Below are positions 53,152-61,727 of a stretch of DNA of 64,000 nucleotides, one piece after another. Within the stretch, counting starts at the first letter, position 1, and each line of letters opens with the position of its first letter. The DNA is from Labilibaculum sp. GTDB taxonomy: Bacteria > Bacteroidota > Bacteroidia > Bacteroidales > Marinifilaceae. The translations under genes were made by a program, and so were the position numbers. The notes below the pieces were generated by a model. It made no database searches. It was not told the DNA's origin and worked only from the letters and a program-made list of their open reading frames with translations. The stretch is from positions 4,815,769-4,879,768 of the forward strand of contig NZ_OY761461.1 in assembly GCF_963664555.1 (NCBI RefSeq), written 5' to 3'.

Positions 53152-53387
53152 TTTGCTGCGATTTTAATGCAAGATAGAATTTTAAATGCTGAATTAAGAG
53201 TTAAAAATTAATAATTAAAACACTCGTCGGTCTATCATCTCCAGTAAAAAGGGAGAATTTCATTCTAAAATTTTAAGTCTTGCTTGATATTTCTACTTGA
53301 TCCCTTTTACTTTATCCTTAAACCTTGTTACTTCTTCCTCGACACTTGGAACTTGATACTTGAAACTTCTTTTTCTACTTTTGCCAC
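53152..53387. other. intergenic region with ACTTGA-type short repeats and a possible leaderless promoter
   Basis: The stretch 53175-53220 has repeats of AATTAA/TTAAAA type. From about 53278 the sequence repeats ACTTG-x-x units (CTACTTGATCC, CACTTGGAACTTGATACTTG). Such low-complexity repeats are common between Bacteroidetes genes. A perfect TAnnTTTG, TACTTTTG, at 53376-53383 with TTG at 53353-53355 would start transcription at or near the ATG at 53388. Confidence 0.5.
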
Positions 53388-54266
53388 ATGATCAATTATC
53401 ACGAACCATTATTTCGGCCACCAAGTGAGGCTTACTCGCTAATTTTACAGGTTAGCTTAGGATGTGCCTGGAACAAATGTGCCTTTTGCGAAATGTACAG
53501 CAGCAAACAATTCAAACTTCGCCAGGAAGAAGAAGTGTTCGCCGAAATTGATTCCTTATCGGATCACGCCAATGATGTCCGCAAAGTTTTTTTGGCCGAT
53601 GGTAATGCCATGGTTCTCTCATTCGATAAAATGAGCAGGTTATTGGACAAGCTTGCAAATACGTTTCCCCGCTTAAATCGGGTGTCGGCCTATGCCATAC
53701 CTAAAGATATCGAAGCCAAAACCGATCACGAGCTGCAGATTTTGGCTGAAAAAGGGCTGAAACTACTTTACGTAGGCATCGAATCGGGAGATGATGAGCT
53801 TTTGAAGGCAATTGATAAAGGTGAAAATTTTGAAAGCACGAGTCATGCTCTGCAGCGTGCCCGAAAAGCAGGCATTAAACTTTCGGTGATGATACTAAAT
53901 GGTTTGGGTGGTAAAAAGTATTCTCGGCAACATGCCCTTAACTCGGCCAAAGTCGTGAACAAAATTCAGCCTGAATTTCTATCTACCCTTGTTCTTAGTT
54001 ACCCTTACGGAGAAGAACACTTCATGAAAAAATTCGATGGTGAATTTATTCCTCTCAATACTGTTGAGCTAATTGCCGAAATGAAAGTCTTTATCGGGAA
54101 CCTGGAATTAAGCAAGTCTATTTTTCGAAGCGATCATGCTTCCAATTATTTGATTCTGCGCGGAAACTTCCCCCGCGACAAACAAGAAATGCTGAATCGT
54201 ATCAATGGTGTTTTGAACGATCCGGCCAACGCGCAGTTGAGACCGGAGTGGATGAGGGGATTGTAG
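53388..54266 (+). CDS. radical SAM protein
   Basis: Protein of 292 residues. The iron-sulfur cluster motif is C26-x4-C31-x2-C34 within LGCAWNKCAFCEMY, a variant spacing shared by a known subgroup. VFLADGNAMVL and LLYVGIESGDDELL are typical strands of the radical SAM barrel. The substrate is unknown. Its start follows a perfect -7 promoter element by only a few bases, so the mRNA may be leaderless. The short size argues against a large C-terminal accessory domain. Confidence 0.88.
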   Translation: MINYHEPLFRPPSEAYSLILQVSLGCAWNKCAFCEMYSSKQFKLRQEEEVFAEIDSLSDHANDVRKVFLADGNAMVLSFDKMSRLLDKLANTFPRLNRVSAYAIPKDIEAKTDHELQILAEKGLKLLYVGIESGDDELLKAIDKGENFESTSHALQRARKAGIKLSVMILNGLGGKKYSRQHALNSAKVVNKIQPEFLSTLVLSYPYGEEHFMKKFDGEFIPLNTVELIAEMKVFIGNLELSKSIFRSDHASNYLILRGNFPRDKQEMLNRINGVLNDPANAQLRPEWMRGL

Positions 54267-54287
54267 TTTTTTTCATTCCTCATAAAA

Positions 54288-54327
54288 TGTCATTGCGAAG
54301 GAGCGAAGTGAGTTTGGCAATCTGACA
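54288..54327. repeat. interspersed TCATTGCG...GCAATC palindromic repeat
   Basis: TGTCATTGCGAAGGAGCGAA with AGTGAGTTTGGCAATCTGACA forms an imperfect palindrome (outer arms TGTCA and TGACA). It matches the widespread REP-like element TCATTGCGAG...GCAATCT found between genes in many bacteria. It has no coding potential. The remaining bases up to 54528 show no gene. Confidence 0.65.
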
Positions 54328-54528
54328 CAATTATTTCTAAAAGTCAATCCCAATAGTTTTGTCTTAAAACCGGGACTGCTTCCGAAACAAAACGATTACG
54401 AATAAAAAAAAACGGTTAAAACCGGAATTATTTACAAGTGAAGGGCAAGAAATTCCCTTTTAAAATCTTGCAGAATAAATAACAAGCCGAAGATTTTAAT
54501 TATCATAAATGAGAATAGGATTATACGG

Positions 54529-54681
54529 CTATTTTATCACCATATAATTCTTCTTATTCTGCAATCTGCCCCAGTCTTTAGTATTCATCGACTGAATCAT
54601 TTTTGTAGTTAAATCAACCACAACAAAATCCTCATCTCTTGAGAAAGAAAACAACTCTTTAATCATTCTTAAAATCTTCAT
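54529..54681 (-). CDS. 50-residue small protein
   Basis: ATG 54681 to TAG 54531 gives 50 residues. It begins MKILRMIKELFSFSRDEDFV, then VVDLTTKMIQSMNTKDWGRL, and ends in a basic tail. It has an amphipathic N-terminal helix and a conserved-looking DEDFVVVDLT segment, and the region is otherwise empty. No ribosome site is obvious. The length and intact frame are modest support. Confidence 0.45.
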   Translation of the reverse strand: MKILRMIKELFSFSRDEDFVVVDLTTKMIQSMNTKDWGRLQNKKNYMVIK

Positions 54682-54842
54682 AATCCAAGTATTATCATTT
54701 TTCTGACAACATAAAATTAAGAGGATTAAAGGACAAAATCAAGACGATTCAGGGCAATTTAATAATTACGTAATATGAGTTTCTAATAACGTATTTTCAG
54801 TTCACACTTACGTAGTGTAAAATTACAATCGGGTTTGTTTTA

Positions 54843-55376
54843 CTAATCTTTAAACTCCAGGGTATCAAAAAAGAGATTCTTTTTATCAACTAAAAACTGC
54901 TTCATTCTTGAAGGCCCGCCAATAGCAATCTGATAAATGAACTTCCCCCGAAAGAAAAATCGTTTGTAGTAAGTATACTCATGTTCACCAACCAATTGGG
55001 TATAAACAATTTCTTTCCCTAACATTTTTTGATACGCTACTGAGTTTTCCGAAATTAAAATCGCATTTCCGGTTACCAAACTCCCCTCTTTCATTTCCTG
55101 ATAATATTCCGTAGGATCAGAATAGGTAAAATCCAAACCTACCTCTGAAAAATCGGAAGCTACAACACCAAAAACCGTTGCCGCATCTTTATAACTAAAA
55201 ACCTCTATTTTTATTCCATTCAGCTCCTTATCCTGAATAATCGGATTTTCGGGCAATTCAAAACTAATCTTTGATTTTTCCGATCCTGATCTTACCCAAT
55301 CGTTTTGTGCGTATACAGCAGGTACTACAAGAATCAGCAACACAAGTAAAGAATATATTTTTCTCATTTGATACAT
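54843..55376 (-). CDS. uncharacterised exported protein
   Basis: Protein of 177 residues with a signal peptide (IYSLLVLLILVVPAVYAQ, cleavage about residue 24). The ATG three codons later (55367) could also be the start. The mature part has strand-rich segments, YKDAATVFGVVASDFSEVG and HEYTYYKRFFFRGKFIYQI, suggesting a small periplasmic beta-rich protein. No family is recognised. It is 37 bases downstream of the dNTPase gene on the same strand. Confidence 0.75.
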   Translation of the reverse strand: MYQMRKIYSLLVLLILVVPAVYAQNDWVRSGSEKSKISFELPENPIIQDKELNGIKIEVFSYKDAATVFGVVASDFSEVGLDFTYSDPTEYYQEMKEGSLVTGNAILISENSVAYQKMLGKEIVYTQLVGEHEYTYYKRFFFRGKFIYQIAIGGPSRMKQFLVDKKNLFFDTLEFKD

Positions 55377-55413
55377 TTAAAGTCAACTTTAAAATTCCAA
55401 TTTCGCAATCAAA

Positions 55414-56760
55414 TTAATTAATCCCCGGCAGTTCTATTCCTTTAATGGTTCTGTACAAATCCAAAGCAAAAACATCAGTCATTCCTGAAATAAAATCAAG
55501 AACAGACATAATTTTCCCGTAGTCTGATTCGCCGTTCAAATTATACTGCTCAGGAATTAATGACAACAAGTTCCTGGAATAAAAATTTTCGGGTTCCAAA
55601 ACGGCAGTAACAAACTCATCGAGCAAAGTTCCTAAAATTTTGTAACCGGCCAACTCTATTTCCACAACCGAACGATGACGATAGATTCGTGAAACAGCAA
55701 CCTGAGTGCATTTTTTATAGGCAAACAACGAAATTTCATTGATCTCTTTAATTAGACTTGATTGAAATTTACCTTCCATTATTAATTCATAATGATCAAC
55801 AAACACACCTACACATTCCGAAATTAATTTCCCAATAACTCCTGCCCGTATGTATGCAATTTGCTCATTAATATCGGTAACCTCCTTACAAGTTTCATCA
55901 ATTCGGTTCAGAATAGTTTTGTCCTTGTCCGGATGATAAAAACTCAACAACAAATCCTTTGTTTCTTCGGTGCTTAGTATCTTCAGCTTATGAGCATCTT
56001 CAATATCCATAATTTGATAGCAAATATCATCAGCAGCCTCAACCAAGTAAACCAATGGGAAACGGGCAAATATTCCTGATGACAATTCAGGAATCCCCAG
56101 CTCTTGGGCAATCACAAGGTAATCTGCCTTTTCAGCTTGAAAAAAACCATATTTTTTTTTCTTTACTACCTCAATCTTATTACTTTCCCAGGGATATTTA
56201 ACAATAGATGCAATACTCGAATAAGTTAATGCAAAACCACCCTTTCGTCTTCCGTGAAATGCATGGGTTAACAATCGTAAAGCATTTGCATTTCCTTCAA
56301 AGTTGATCAAATCATGCCACTCATTCTGAGTAAATCTATCATGCAATTTTTTCCCTTTCCCATCCGAAAAGAAATGAGATAATGCCTTCTCTCCCGAGTG
56401 CCCAAATGGTGGATTGCCCAAATCATGAGCCAAACACGCTCCGGCAACAATACTCCCAATTTCTTTAATTAAATGAGATTCATCAACCAAATCAAGCTGA
56501 ATAAGCTTGTCGGCAAGTGCATTCCCCAGTGATCGTCCTACGCTGGAAACCTCAAGGCTGTGAGTTAAACGGTTGTGTACAAAAATACTTCCAGGTAACG
56601 GAAATACCTGTGTTTTATTCTGTAAGCGACGAAAAGGGGATGAAAATATCAATCGATCATAATCGCGCTGAAATTGAGATCTGACATCTTTCTGCTGAAC
56701 AGAAGAAAATTGGTCTTCCTGACCAAACCGTTTTGCTGATAGTAAGCTATTCCACTTCAT
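55414..56760 (-). CDS. dgt: dNTP triphosphohydrolase (dGTPase)
   Basis: Protein of 448 residues. It cleaves dNTPs to nucleoside and triphosphate; dGTP is the usual substrate. Motifs are the N-terminal RDYDRLIFSSPFRRLQ, the HD-type metal site NRLTHSLEVSSVGRSLG, and ACLAHDLGNPPFGHSGE; VEAADDICYQIMDIEDAHK follows. All metal ligands are present. Such enzymes limit dNTP pools and can restrict phage, but this one sits in a housekeeping region. Confidence 0.95.
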   Translation of the reverse strand: MKWNSLLSAKRFGQEDQFSSVQQKDVRSQFQRDYDRLIFSSPFRRLQNKTQVFPLPGSIFVHNRLTHSLEVSSVGRSLGNALADKLIQLDLVDESHLIKEIGSIVAGACLAHDLGNPPFGHSGEKALSHFFSDGKGKKLHDRFTQNEWHDLINFEGNANALRLLTHAFHGRRKGGFALTYSSIASIVKYPWESNKIEVVKKKKYGFFQAEKADYLVIAQELGIPELSSGIFARFPLVYLVEAADDICYQIMDIEDAHKLKILSTEETKDLLLSFYHPDKDKTILNRIDETCKEVTDINEQIAYIRAGVIGKLISECVGVFVDHYELIMEGKFQSSLIKEINEISLFAYKKCTQVAVSRIYRHRSVVEIELAGYKILGTLLDEFVTAVLEPENFYSRNLLSLIPEQYNLNGESDYGKIMSVLDFISGMTDVFALDLYRTIKGIELPGIN

Positions 56761-57179
56761 TTTTTTTCATTTATAGAACCTAAAATTACACTAATATTTG
56801 GCTTTGCTCTTATCCCTTAGTATTTATTCACATTTATTAAGATAACGTACACAAAATTACTCACATAATGCCTAAATTATTGTACATTATCGTACACTCA
56901 ATGTAATATAAGTGGACACACTTATACGAAACTTCACAAACCAAAATACACACAAAACACTAACTATCAACACAATTAACCCTATGGCACATCAATTGAT
57001 AAACCAACAATAATTTGGGGTGAATATTTTCTTTGGTTATCTTATTGATTGAAACAAGACAATATCAGTTATAATTGCTGGTTTGTCGATAGGTAAACAT
57101 GTTTGTCTAATTTTGTTTGCAATAAAATGTAATAACATTAATATTGTATACAGATTTATTTTTAATACCAACAGCTATT
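56761..57179. other. divergent intergenic region between dgt and the efflux operon
   Basis: Holds a perfect inverted repeat, TATAAGTG-GACA-CACTTATA (56907-56926). It also has two CGTACAC motifs near 56836 and 56891, and a TAnnTTTG element, TAATTTTG (57108-57115), with TTTG at 57082-57085. The palindrome lies about 180 bases upstream of the predicted efflux start and is a candidate operator. Confidence 0.6.
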
Positions 57180-57896
57180 ATGATTCGACTACAAAACATT
57201 CACAAATCGTATATTACCGGTACTAACAAACTTCACGTTTTAAAGGGAATTGATTTGCACATAAAAGAAGGCGAATTAGTTTCCATAATGGGATCCTCAG
57301 GATCAGGTAAATCTACACTTCTTAATATACTTGGTCTTTTGGATAATCATGATGAAGGAGTTTACACTCTTAATCAGCAGGAAATAAAAGCCATGAGCGA
57401 AACAAAAGCCGCTAAGCTTCGAAATAATCTACTCGGTTTTGTCTTCCAGTCTTTTAATCTGATTTCTTTTAAAAATGCCATGGAAAATGTTGCCCTTCCA
57501 TTGTATTACCAAAAGGTTGCAAGAAAAAAGAGAAATAAAATAGCCTTGGAGTATCTGGATAAAATGGGACTGAAAGATTGGGCTGAGCACATGCCAAATG
57601 AGCTTTCTGGTGGTCAAAAACAAAGAGTTGCAATAGCCCGGTCGATGATCACCAAACCAAAAATTATTTTAGCAGATGAACCTACCGGTGCATTAGATTC
57701 TGCTACATCAATAGAAGTTATGGATCTTTTAAAAGAAATTAATCAATCCGGTATCACAGTTATTATCGTTACGCACGAAAATGATATAGCCCATATGACG
57801 GATCGGATTATTAACCTTAAAGACGGCCGAATAGAATCTATTATTGAGAACAATAAGATCAATAGTATGGAAACTATTAGAATTCCTCAAGATTAA
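57180..57896 (+). CDS. MacB-type ABC transporter ATP-binding protein
   Basis: Protein of 238 residues from ATG 57180; an upstream TTG frame to 57144 is less likely. Walker A GSSGSGKST, Q-loop FVFQSFN, signature LSGGQKQRVAIARS and Walker B ILADEPTGALD are all intact. It powers a MacB/LolD-type exporter together with two permeases, a membrane fusion protein and an outer membrane channel encoded next in the same operon. The operon's substrate could be a peptide, an antibiotic or a lipid-linked molecule; this cannot be read. The upstream region holds a palindrome that may bind a regulator. Confidence 0.93.
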   Translation: MIRLQNIHKSYITGTNKLHVLKGIDLHIKEGELVSIMGSSGSGKSTLLNILGLLDNHDEGVYTLNQQEIKAMSETKAAKLRNNLLGFVFQSFNLISFKNAMENVALPLYYQKVARKKRNKIALEYLDKMGLKDWAEHMPNELSGGQKQRVAIARSMITKPKIILADEPTGALDSATSIEVMDLLKEINQSGITVIIVTHENDIAHMTDRIINLKDGRIESIIENNKINSMETIRIPQD

Positions 57897-57932
57897 CCAC
57901 ACTATCTAAACCTAAAAGCCTAGAATAAAGCT

Positions 57933-59186
57933 ATGTTCGACAGAGATAAATGGCAAGAAATATTTAGTACCATTAGTAAAAATAAAACCAGAACCGTTCT
58001 AACCGGTTTTTCGGTGGCAACAGGAATTTTCATGTTGATTTTTCTTTTGGGTGCAGGACGAGGTCTTAGAAATGGAATGACTTCTGTCTTTGCACAAGAT
58101 GCAACCAACAGCATGCAGATATATGGTGGCAGAACAACCAAAGCATTCAAAGGAACTCCCGAAGGAAAGCGAATTCAGATGGTTAATGAAGACTATCTTG
58201 GATTTAAAAAATCTATCGACAAGCTGGATGTCATTTCTGCAATGTCATACATTCCGGGAGCTGAAATAATATCTTATAAAAATAATTTCGGAAATTTTAA
58301 TGTATCTCCTGTACATGAAACTTATAAAGAGATTAAAAATTTCGAGATCCTTGAAGGGCGATTTTTAAATGAAAAGGACATTAAAGAAAACCGAAAAGTT
58401 GTTGCCATTCAAGATGTTGTTAAAGAAGTGCTTTTCCCTAAAGAAACGGCAATCAATAAATTAATTAATATCAACAACATCAAATTTAAGGTCGTTGGTG
58501 TTTTTAATCAGCCAAGTTTCGATGATAATTCCAGAGAAATTTACATCCCGATTACTGTTGCTCAAAATATTTTTAACAACAACGATCACCTTCAAAGAAT
58601 CTCCTTTACCCTGGATGATATTTCTGTAGATGAAAGCAAGAAAGTTGAGCAATTTATTACTTACCAAATGGCTAAACGACACGGATTTAGCCCTGAAGAT
58701 AAAAATGCTTTATGGATACAGAACAACATTGAAAACTCGCAAACATTTACAGGACTTTTTAAGGCTATTGAGATGTTTGTCTGGATTATTGGAATTTTCA
58801 CTATTATATTAGGTGTAATTGGGGTTTTCAACATTATGATGATTGTTGTTAAGGAGAGAACTAAAGAAATAGGAATTAGAAAAGCAATCGGTGCTTCACC
58901 AAGCTCTGTAGTTGGACTGATACTAATGGAGGCAATATTTATAACAGCATCCTCGGGATATGTCGGACTAATTGCCGGGGTAGGCTTACTCGAAGTAATC
59001 ACCAAATTTGATCTTATCAACAAAATATACCCACCTGCAGCAATTTACTTTTTAAATCCACAGGTTGATTTAGGAATAGCTATAGGTGCAACCATCGTTT
59101 TGGTTGTAACCGGTGCTCTTGCGGGTTTTTTCCCGGCAAGAAAAGCCGCCTCAATCAGACCCATTGAAGCTTTAAGAGACGAATAA
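57933..59186 (+). CDS. MacB-type ABC transporter permease, first copy
   Basis: Protein of 417 residues. It has an N-terminal membrane segment (about 15-40), a large periplasmic MacB-PCD domain, and three C-terminal membrane segments (about 280-410) of FtsX type, with ERTKEIGIRKAIGASPSSVV. The start (FDRDKWQEIFSTISKNKTRT) is the family's usual cytoplasmic N-terminus. It lies 36 bases after the ATPase gene and is paralogous to the next gene. Two different permeases probably form a heterodimer. Confidence 0.92.
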   Translation: MFDRDKWQEIFSTISKNKTRTVLTGFSVATGIFMLIFLLGAGRGLRNGMTSVFAQDATNSMQIYGGRTTKAFKGTPEGKRIQMVNEDYLGFKKSIDKLDVISAMSYIPGAEIISYKNNFGNFNVSPVHETYKEIKNFEILEGRFLNEKDIKENRKVVAIQDVVKEVLFPKETAINKLININNIKFKVVGVFNQPSFDDNSREIYIPITVAQNIFNNNDHLQRISFTLDDISVDESKKVEQFITYQMAKRHGFSPEDKNALWIQNNIENSQTFTGLFKAIEMFVWIIGIFTIILGVIGVFNIMMIVVKERTKEIGIRKAIGASPSSVVGLILMEAIFITASSGYVGLIAGVGLLEVITKFDLINKIYPPAAIYFLNPQVDLGIAIGATIVLVVTGALAGFFPARKAASIRPIEALRDE

Positions 59187-59213
59187 TAAACCAGACTAAT
59201 AAACGATCAGCTA

Positions 59214-60464
59214 ATGTTCGATTTGGATAAATGGCAGGAAATTACTGCAGCACTTAAAAAGAATAAACTACGAACCATACTTACCGGTCTCGGAGTGATG
59301 TTTGGAATCTTAATTCTGGTAACCTTACTGGGTATTGGAAGAGGTTTTCAAAATAATATACAATCCTCATTGGGTAATTTCGCAACAAACTCAACGGTTT
59401 TTTGGGTAGAAAAAACCACAAAAGCCTACAAAGGTCTGCCACGAAACAGATCGTATCAATTTACCAATGATGATTTAGAGGTACTTAAAAGATCGATCCC
59501 TGAGCTGCAAGACATTGCTCCTGATATAAATGGATGGAGTGGAAATGCCACCAACAATACATTTCGGGAAGACAAAAAAGGAAATTTCAGAATCAAGGGG
59601 ACTTCACCGGAAATGAACAATGTAAATCCGGTTGAAGTTATTGCCGGTCGTTTTATCAATCAGAATGATCTGAAAGAATTTCGAAAAGTAATTACCATTG
59701 GACCAAGAGTTCAGGAACTAATGTTCGAAAAAGATGAAGATCCAATTGGTCAGTACCTTAAAGTAAATGGAATCTATTTTAGAATAATTGGCACAATTAA
59801 ACCATTAAGCCGAAATATGGGAATGCGCGATGACGTTCTTCAAATGCCATTTACCACCCTGCAGCAATTGTATAACCAAGGGGACAAATTCCATGTATTT
59901 TTAGCAACAGCTAAGGTTGGAGAATCAGTTGCCGATTTGGAAAATAAGATATTTGAAATTCTGGCCAGAAGGCATTCCATTCATCCTGATGACAGGCAAG
60001 CCATTGGTAATTTTAATATCGCGAAAATGTTCAACAAGATTTTTGGTCTTTTTAACAGCATTGGATTCTTATTTTGGGTGATAGGCTTTGGAGTTCTTCT
60101 AACCGGTATTATTGGAGTTAGTAATATTATGCACGTGGTTGTAAAAGAAAGAACCAAAGAATTAGGCATTAAACGTGCCATCGGTGCCCGTCCTCGTGAA
60201 GTTGTTGGTCAAATCATAAATGAAGCCGTTTTCTTAACCACCTTTGCGGGATTCTGGGGACTGGTTTTAGGTGTTTTAATTGTCGAAGGAATCGGTAAAA
60301 TGACCGAAGGTGATCCGAACCCTCAAATTTTAAACCCTTATGTTGATATAAATGTTGCATTTATAGCACTCGGTGTTTTGGTTTTATTTGGTGTTTTAGC
60401 TGGACTGCTTCCAGCACAAAGAGCCATCAGAATTAAACCCGTAGATGCATTGAGATACGAATAA
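59214..60464 (+). CDS. MacB-type ABC transporter permease, second copy
   Basis: Protein of 416 residues, same layout as its neighbour: N-terminal FDLDKWQEITAALKKNKLRT, one membrane segment, periplasmic domain, three C-terminal membrane segments with ERTKELGIKRAIGARPREVV. The shared N-terminal motif shows that the pair arose by duplication. It lies 27 bases after the first permease gene. Confidence 0.92.
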   Translation: MFDLDKWQEITAALKKNKLRTILTGLGVMFGILILVTLLGIGRGFQNNIQSSLGNFATNSTVFWVEKTTKAYKGLPRNRSYQFTNDDLEVLKRSIPELQDIAPDINGWSGNATNNTFREDKKGNFRIKGTSPEMNNVNPVEVIAGRFINQNDLKEFRKVITIGPRVQELMFEKDEDPIGQYLKVNGIYFRIIGTIKPLSRNMGMRDDVLQMPFTTLQQLYNQGDKFHVFLATAKVGESVADLENKIFEILARRHSIHPDDRQAIGNFNIAKMFNKIFGLFNSIGFLFWVIGFGVLLTGIIGVSNIMHVVVKERTKELGIKRAIGARPREVVGQIINEAVFLTTFAGFWGLVLGVLIVEGIGKMTEGDPNPQILNPYVDINVAFIALGVLVLFGVLAGLLPAQRAIRIKPVDALRYE

Positions 60465-60499
60465 AAAAAATAGTTCATAATCCGAAAATAATACTAGTC

Positions 60500-61618
60500 A
60501 TGAAAAAAGTTTTTAGAATTGTATTGGTTGTATTTTTTATCTTCCTTTTTGTAGGAACAATTGTATTCCTGTATCAAAAATCGCAAGATAAACCTGTGGT
60601 TTACAACACAAAATCACCTGAAATAACAGATATTATTAAAAAGACGGTTGCAACAGGATCTGTTGTTCCAAGAAAAGAAATCGCAATTAAACCTCAGGGA
60701 GTTTCCGGAATTATTGAAACTTTATATGTTGAGGCTGGTGATATGCTTAAAAAAGGCGATCCTATTGCTAAAATAAAGATCATTCCTGATATGATTAATT
60801 TGAATAGTGCTGAATCGAGAGTAAAAATAGCACAAATCAATTACGAGGATAAAGAAATTAACTATCAGCGGGACAAAGCTTTGTATGACAAAAAAGTAAT
60901 TTCAGAATCTGATTTCCAGAAAACTCAATTGTCTTTCCGAAATTCTGAAGAAGAGTTACAATCAGCAAAAGATAATTTGCAGTTGATTAAAGAAGGTGTA
61001 ACCAAAAGTTCTGCAAAAGCTACGAATACCATTATTCGTTCAACAATTGAAGGAATGATACTGGATATTCCGGTAAAAGAAGGAAATTCAGTAATTCAGA
61101 GCAATACTTTTAATGATGGAACCACGGTTGCCATTGTTGCCGACATGGGCGAAATGATTTTTCAAGGTAAGGTTGATGAAACTGAAGTTGGAAAAATTGT
61201 TCAGGGAATGAACCTTGAGTTAACCATTGGAGCAATTGAGGATGTGAAATTTGACGCTCATCTGGAATATATCTCTCCAAAAGGTGTGGAAGAGAATGGT
61301 GCCATTCAATTCGAAATAAAAGCTTCTGTTAAACTTAAAAAAGATTTCTTTATTCGCTCGGGATACAGTGCTAATGCTGAAATTGTTCTTGATAAAAGAG
61401 AAAAAGTATTGGCTGTAAACGAAAGTCTTTTAGAGTTTAAAAATGATTCAACGTTTGTAGAGATAGAAACTTCTGAGCAAAAATTCGAAAAAAGGTTTAT
61501 TAAAACTGGTCTTTCGGATGGTATCAATATTGAAGTTTTAGAAGGCCTTACAAAAGATGATAAGCTTAAAGGAGAAAAGAAGAAAAAAATTGAAGAAATA
61601 AAAGAGAAGAAAGACTAG
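60500..61618 (+). CDS. HlyD-type membrane fusion protein of the efflux operon
   Basis: Protein of 372 residues. One N-terminal membrane segment (about 6-26) is followed by a lipoyl-like strand region (PQGVSGIIETLYVEAGDMLK), a coiled-coil hairpin (about 100-175) and a second strand-rich region. It links the inner-membrane pump to the outer-membrane channel. The C-terminal tail is highly charged (KGEKKKKIEEIKEKK). It lies 35 bases after the second permease gene and is followed by the TolC-like gene after 109 bases. Confidence 0.93.
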   Translation: MKKVFRIVLVVFFIFLFVGTIVFLYQKSQDKPVVYNTKSPEITDIIKKTVATGSVVPRKEIAIKPQGVSGIIETLYVEAGDMLKKGDPIAKIKIIPDMINLNSAESRVKIAQINYEDKEINYQRDKALYDKKVISESDFQKTQLSFRNSEEELQSAKDNLQLIKEGVTKSSAKATNTIIRSTIEGMILDIPVKEGNSVIQSNTFNDGTTVAIVADMGEMIFQGKVDETEVGKIVQGMNLELTIGAIEDVKFDAHLEYISPKGVEENGAIQFEIKASVKLKKDFFIRSGYSANAEIVLDKREKVLAVNESLLEFKNDSTFVEIETSEQKFEKRFIKTGLSDGINIEVLEGLTKDDKLKGEKKKKIEEIKEKKD

Positions 61619-61727
61619 AAAGAGTTTTCATTGCGGTAGGAAAATTAAATAAGCATCTTTAATTTATCATTAATAAATTAATGACGGAAGAACTAGTTTT
61701 ATCGGATCAAAAAAAATACATACACAC

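Noticed and set aside
57144..57179. ABC ATPase start at TTG 57144
   Set aside because: ATG 57180 starts the family's usual IRLQNIHKSY and lies downstream of the promoter element.
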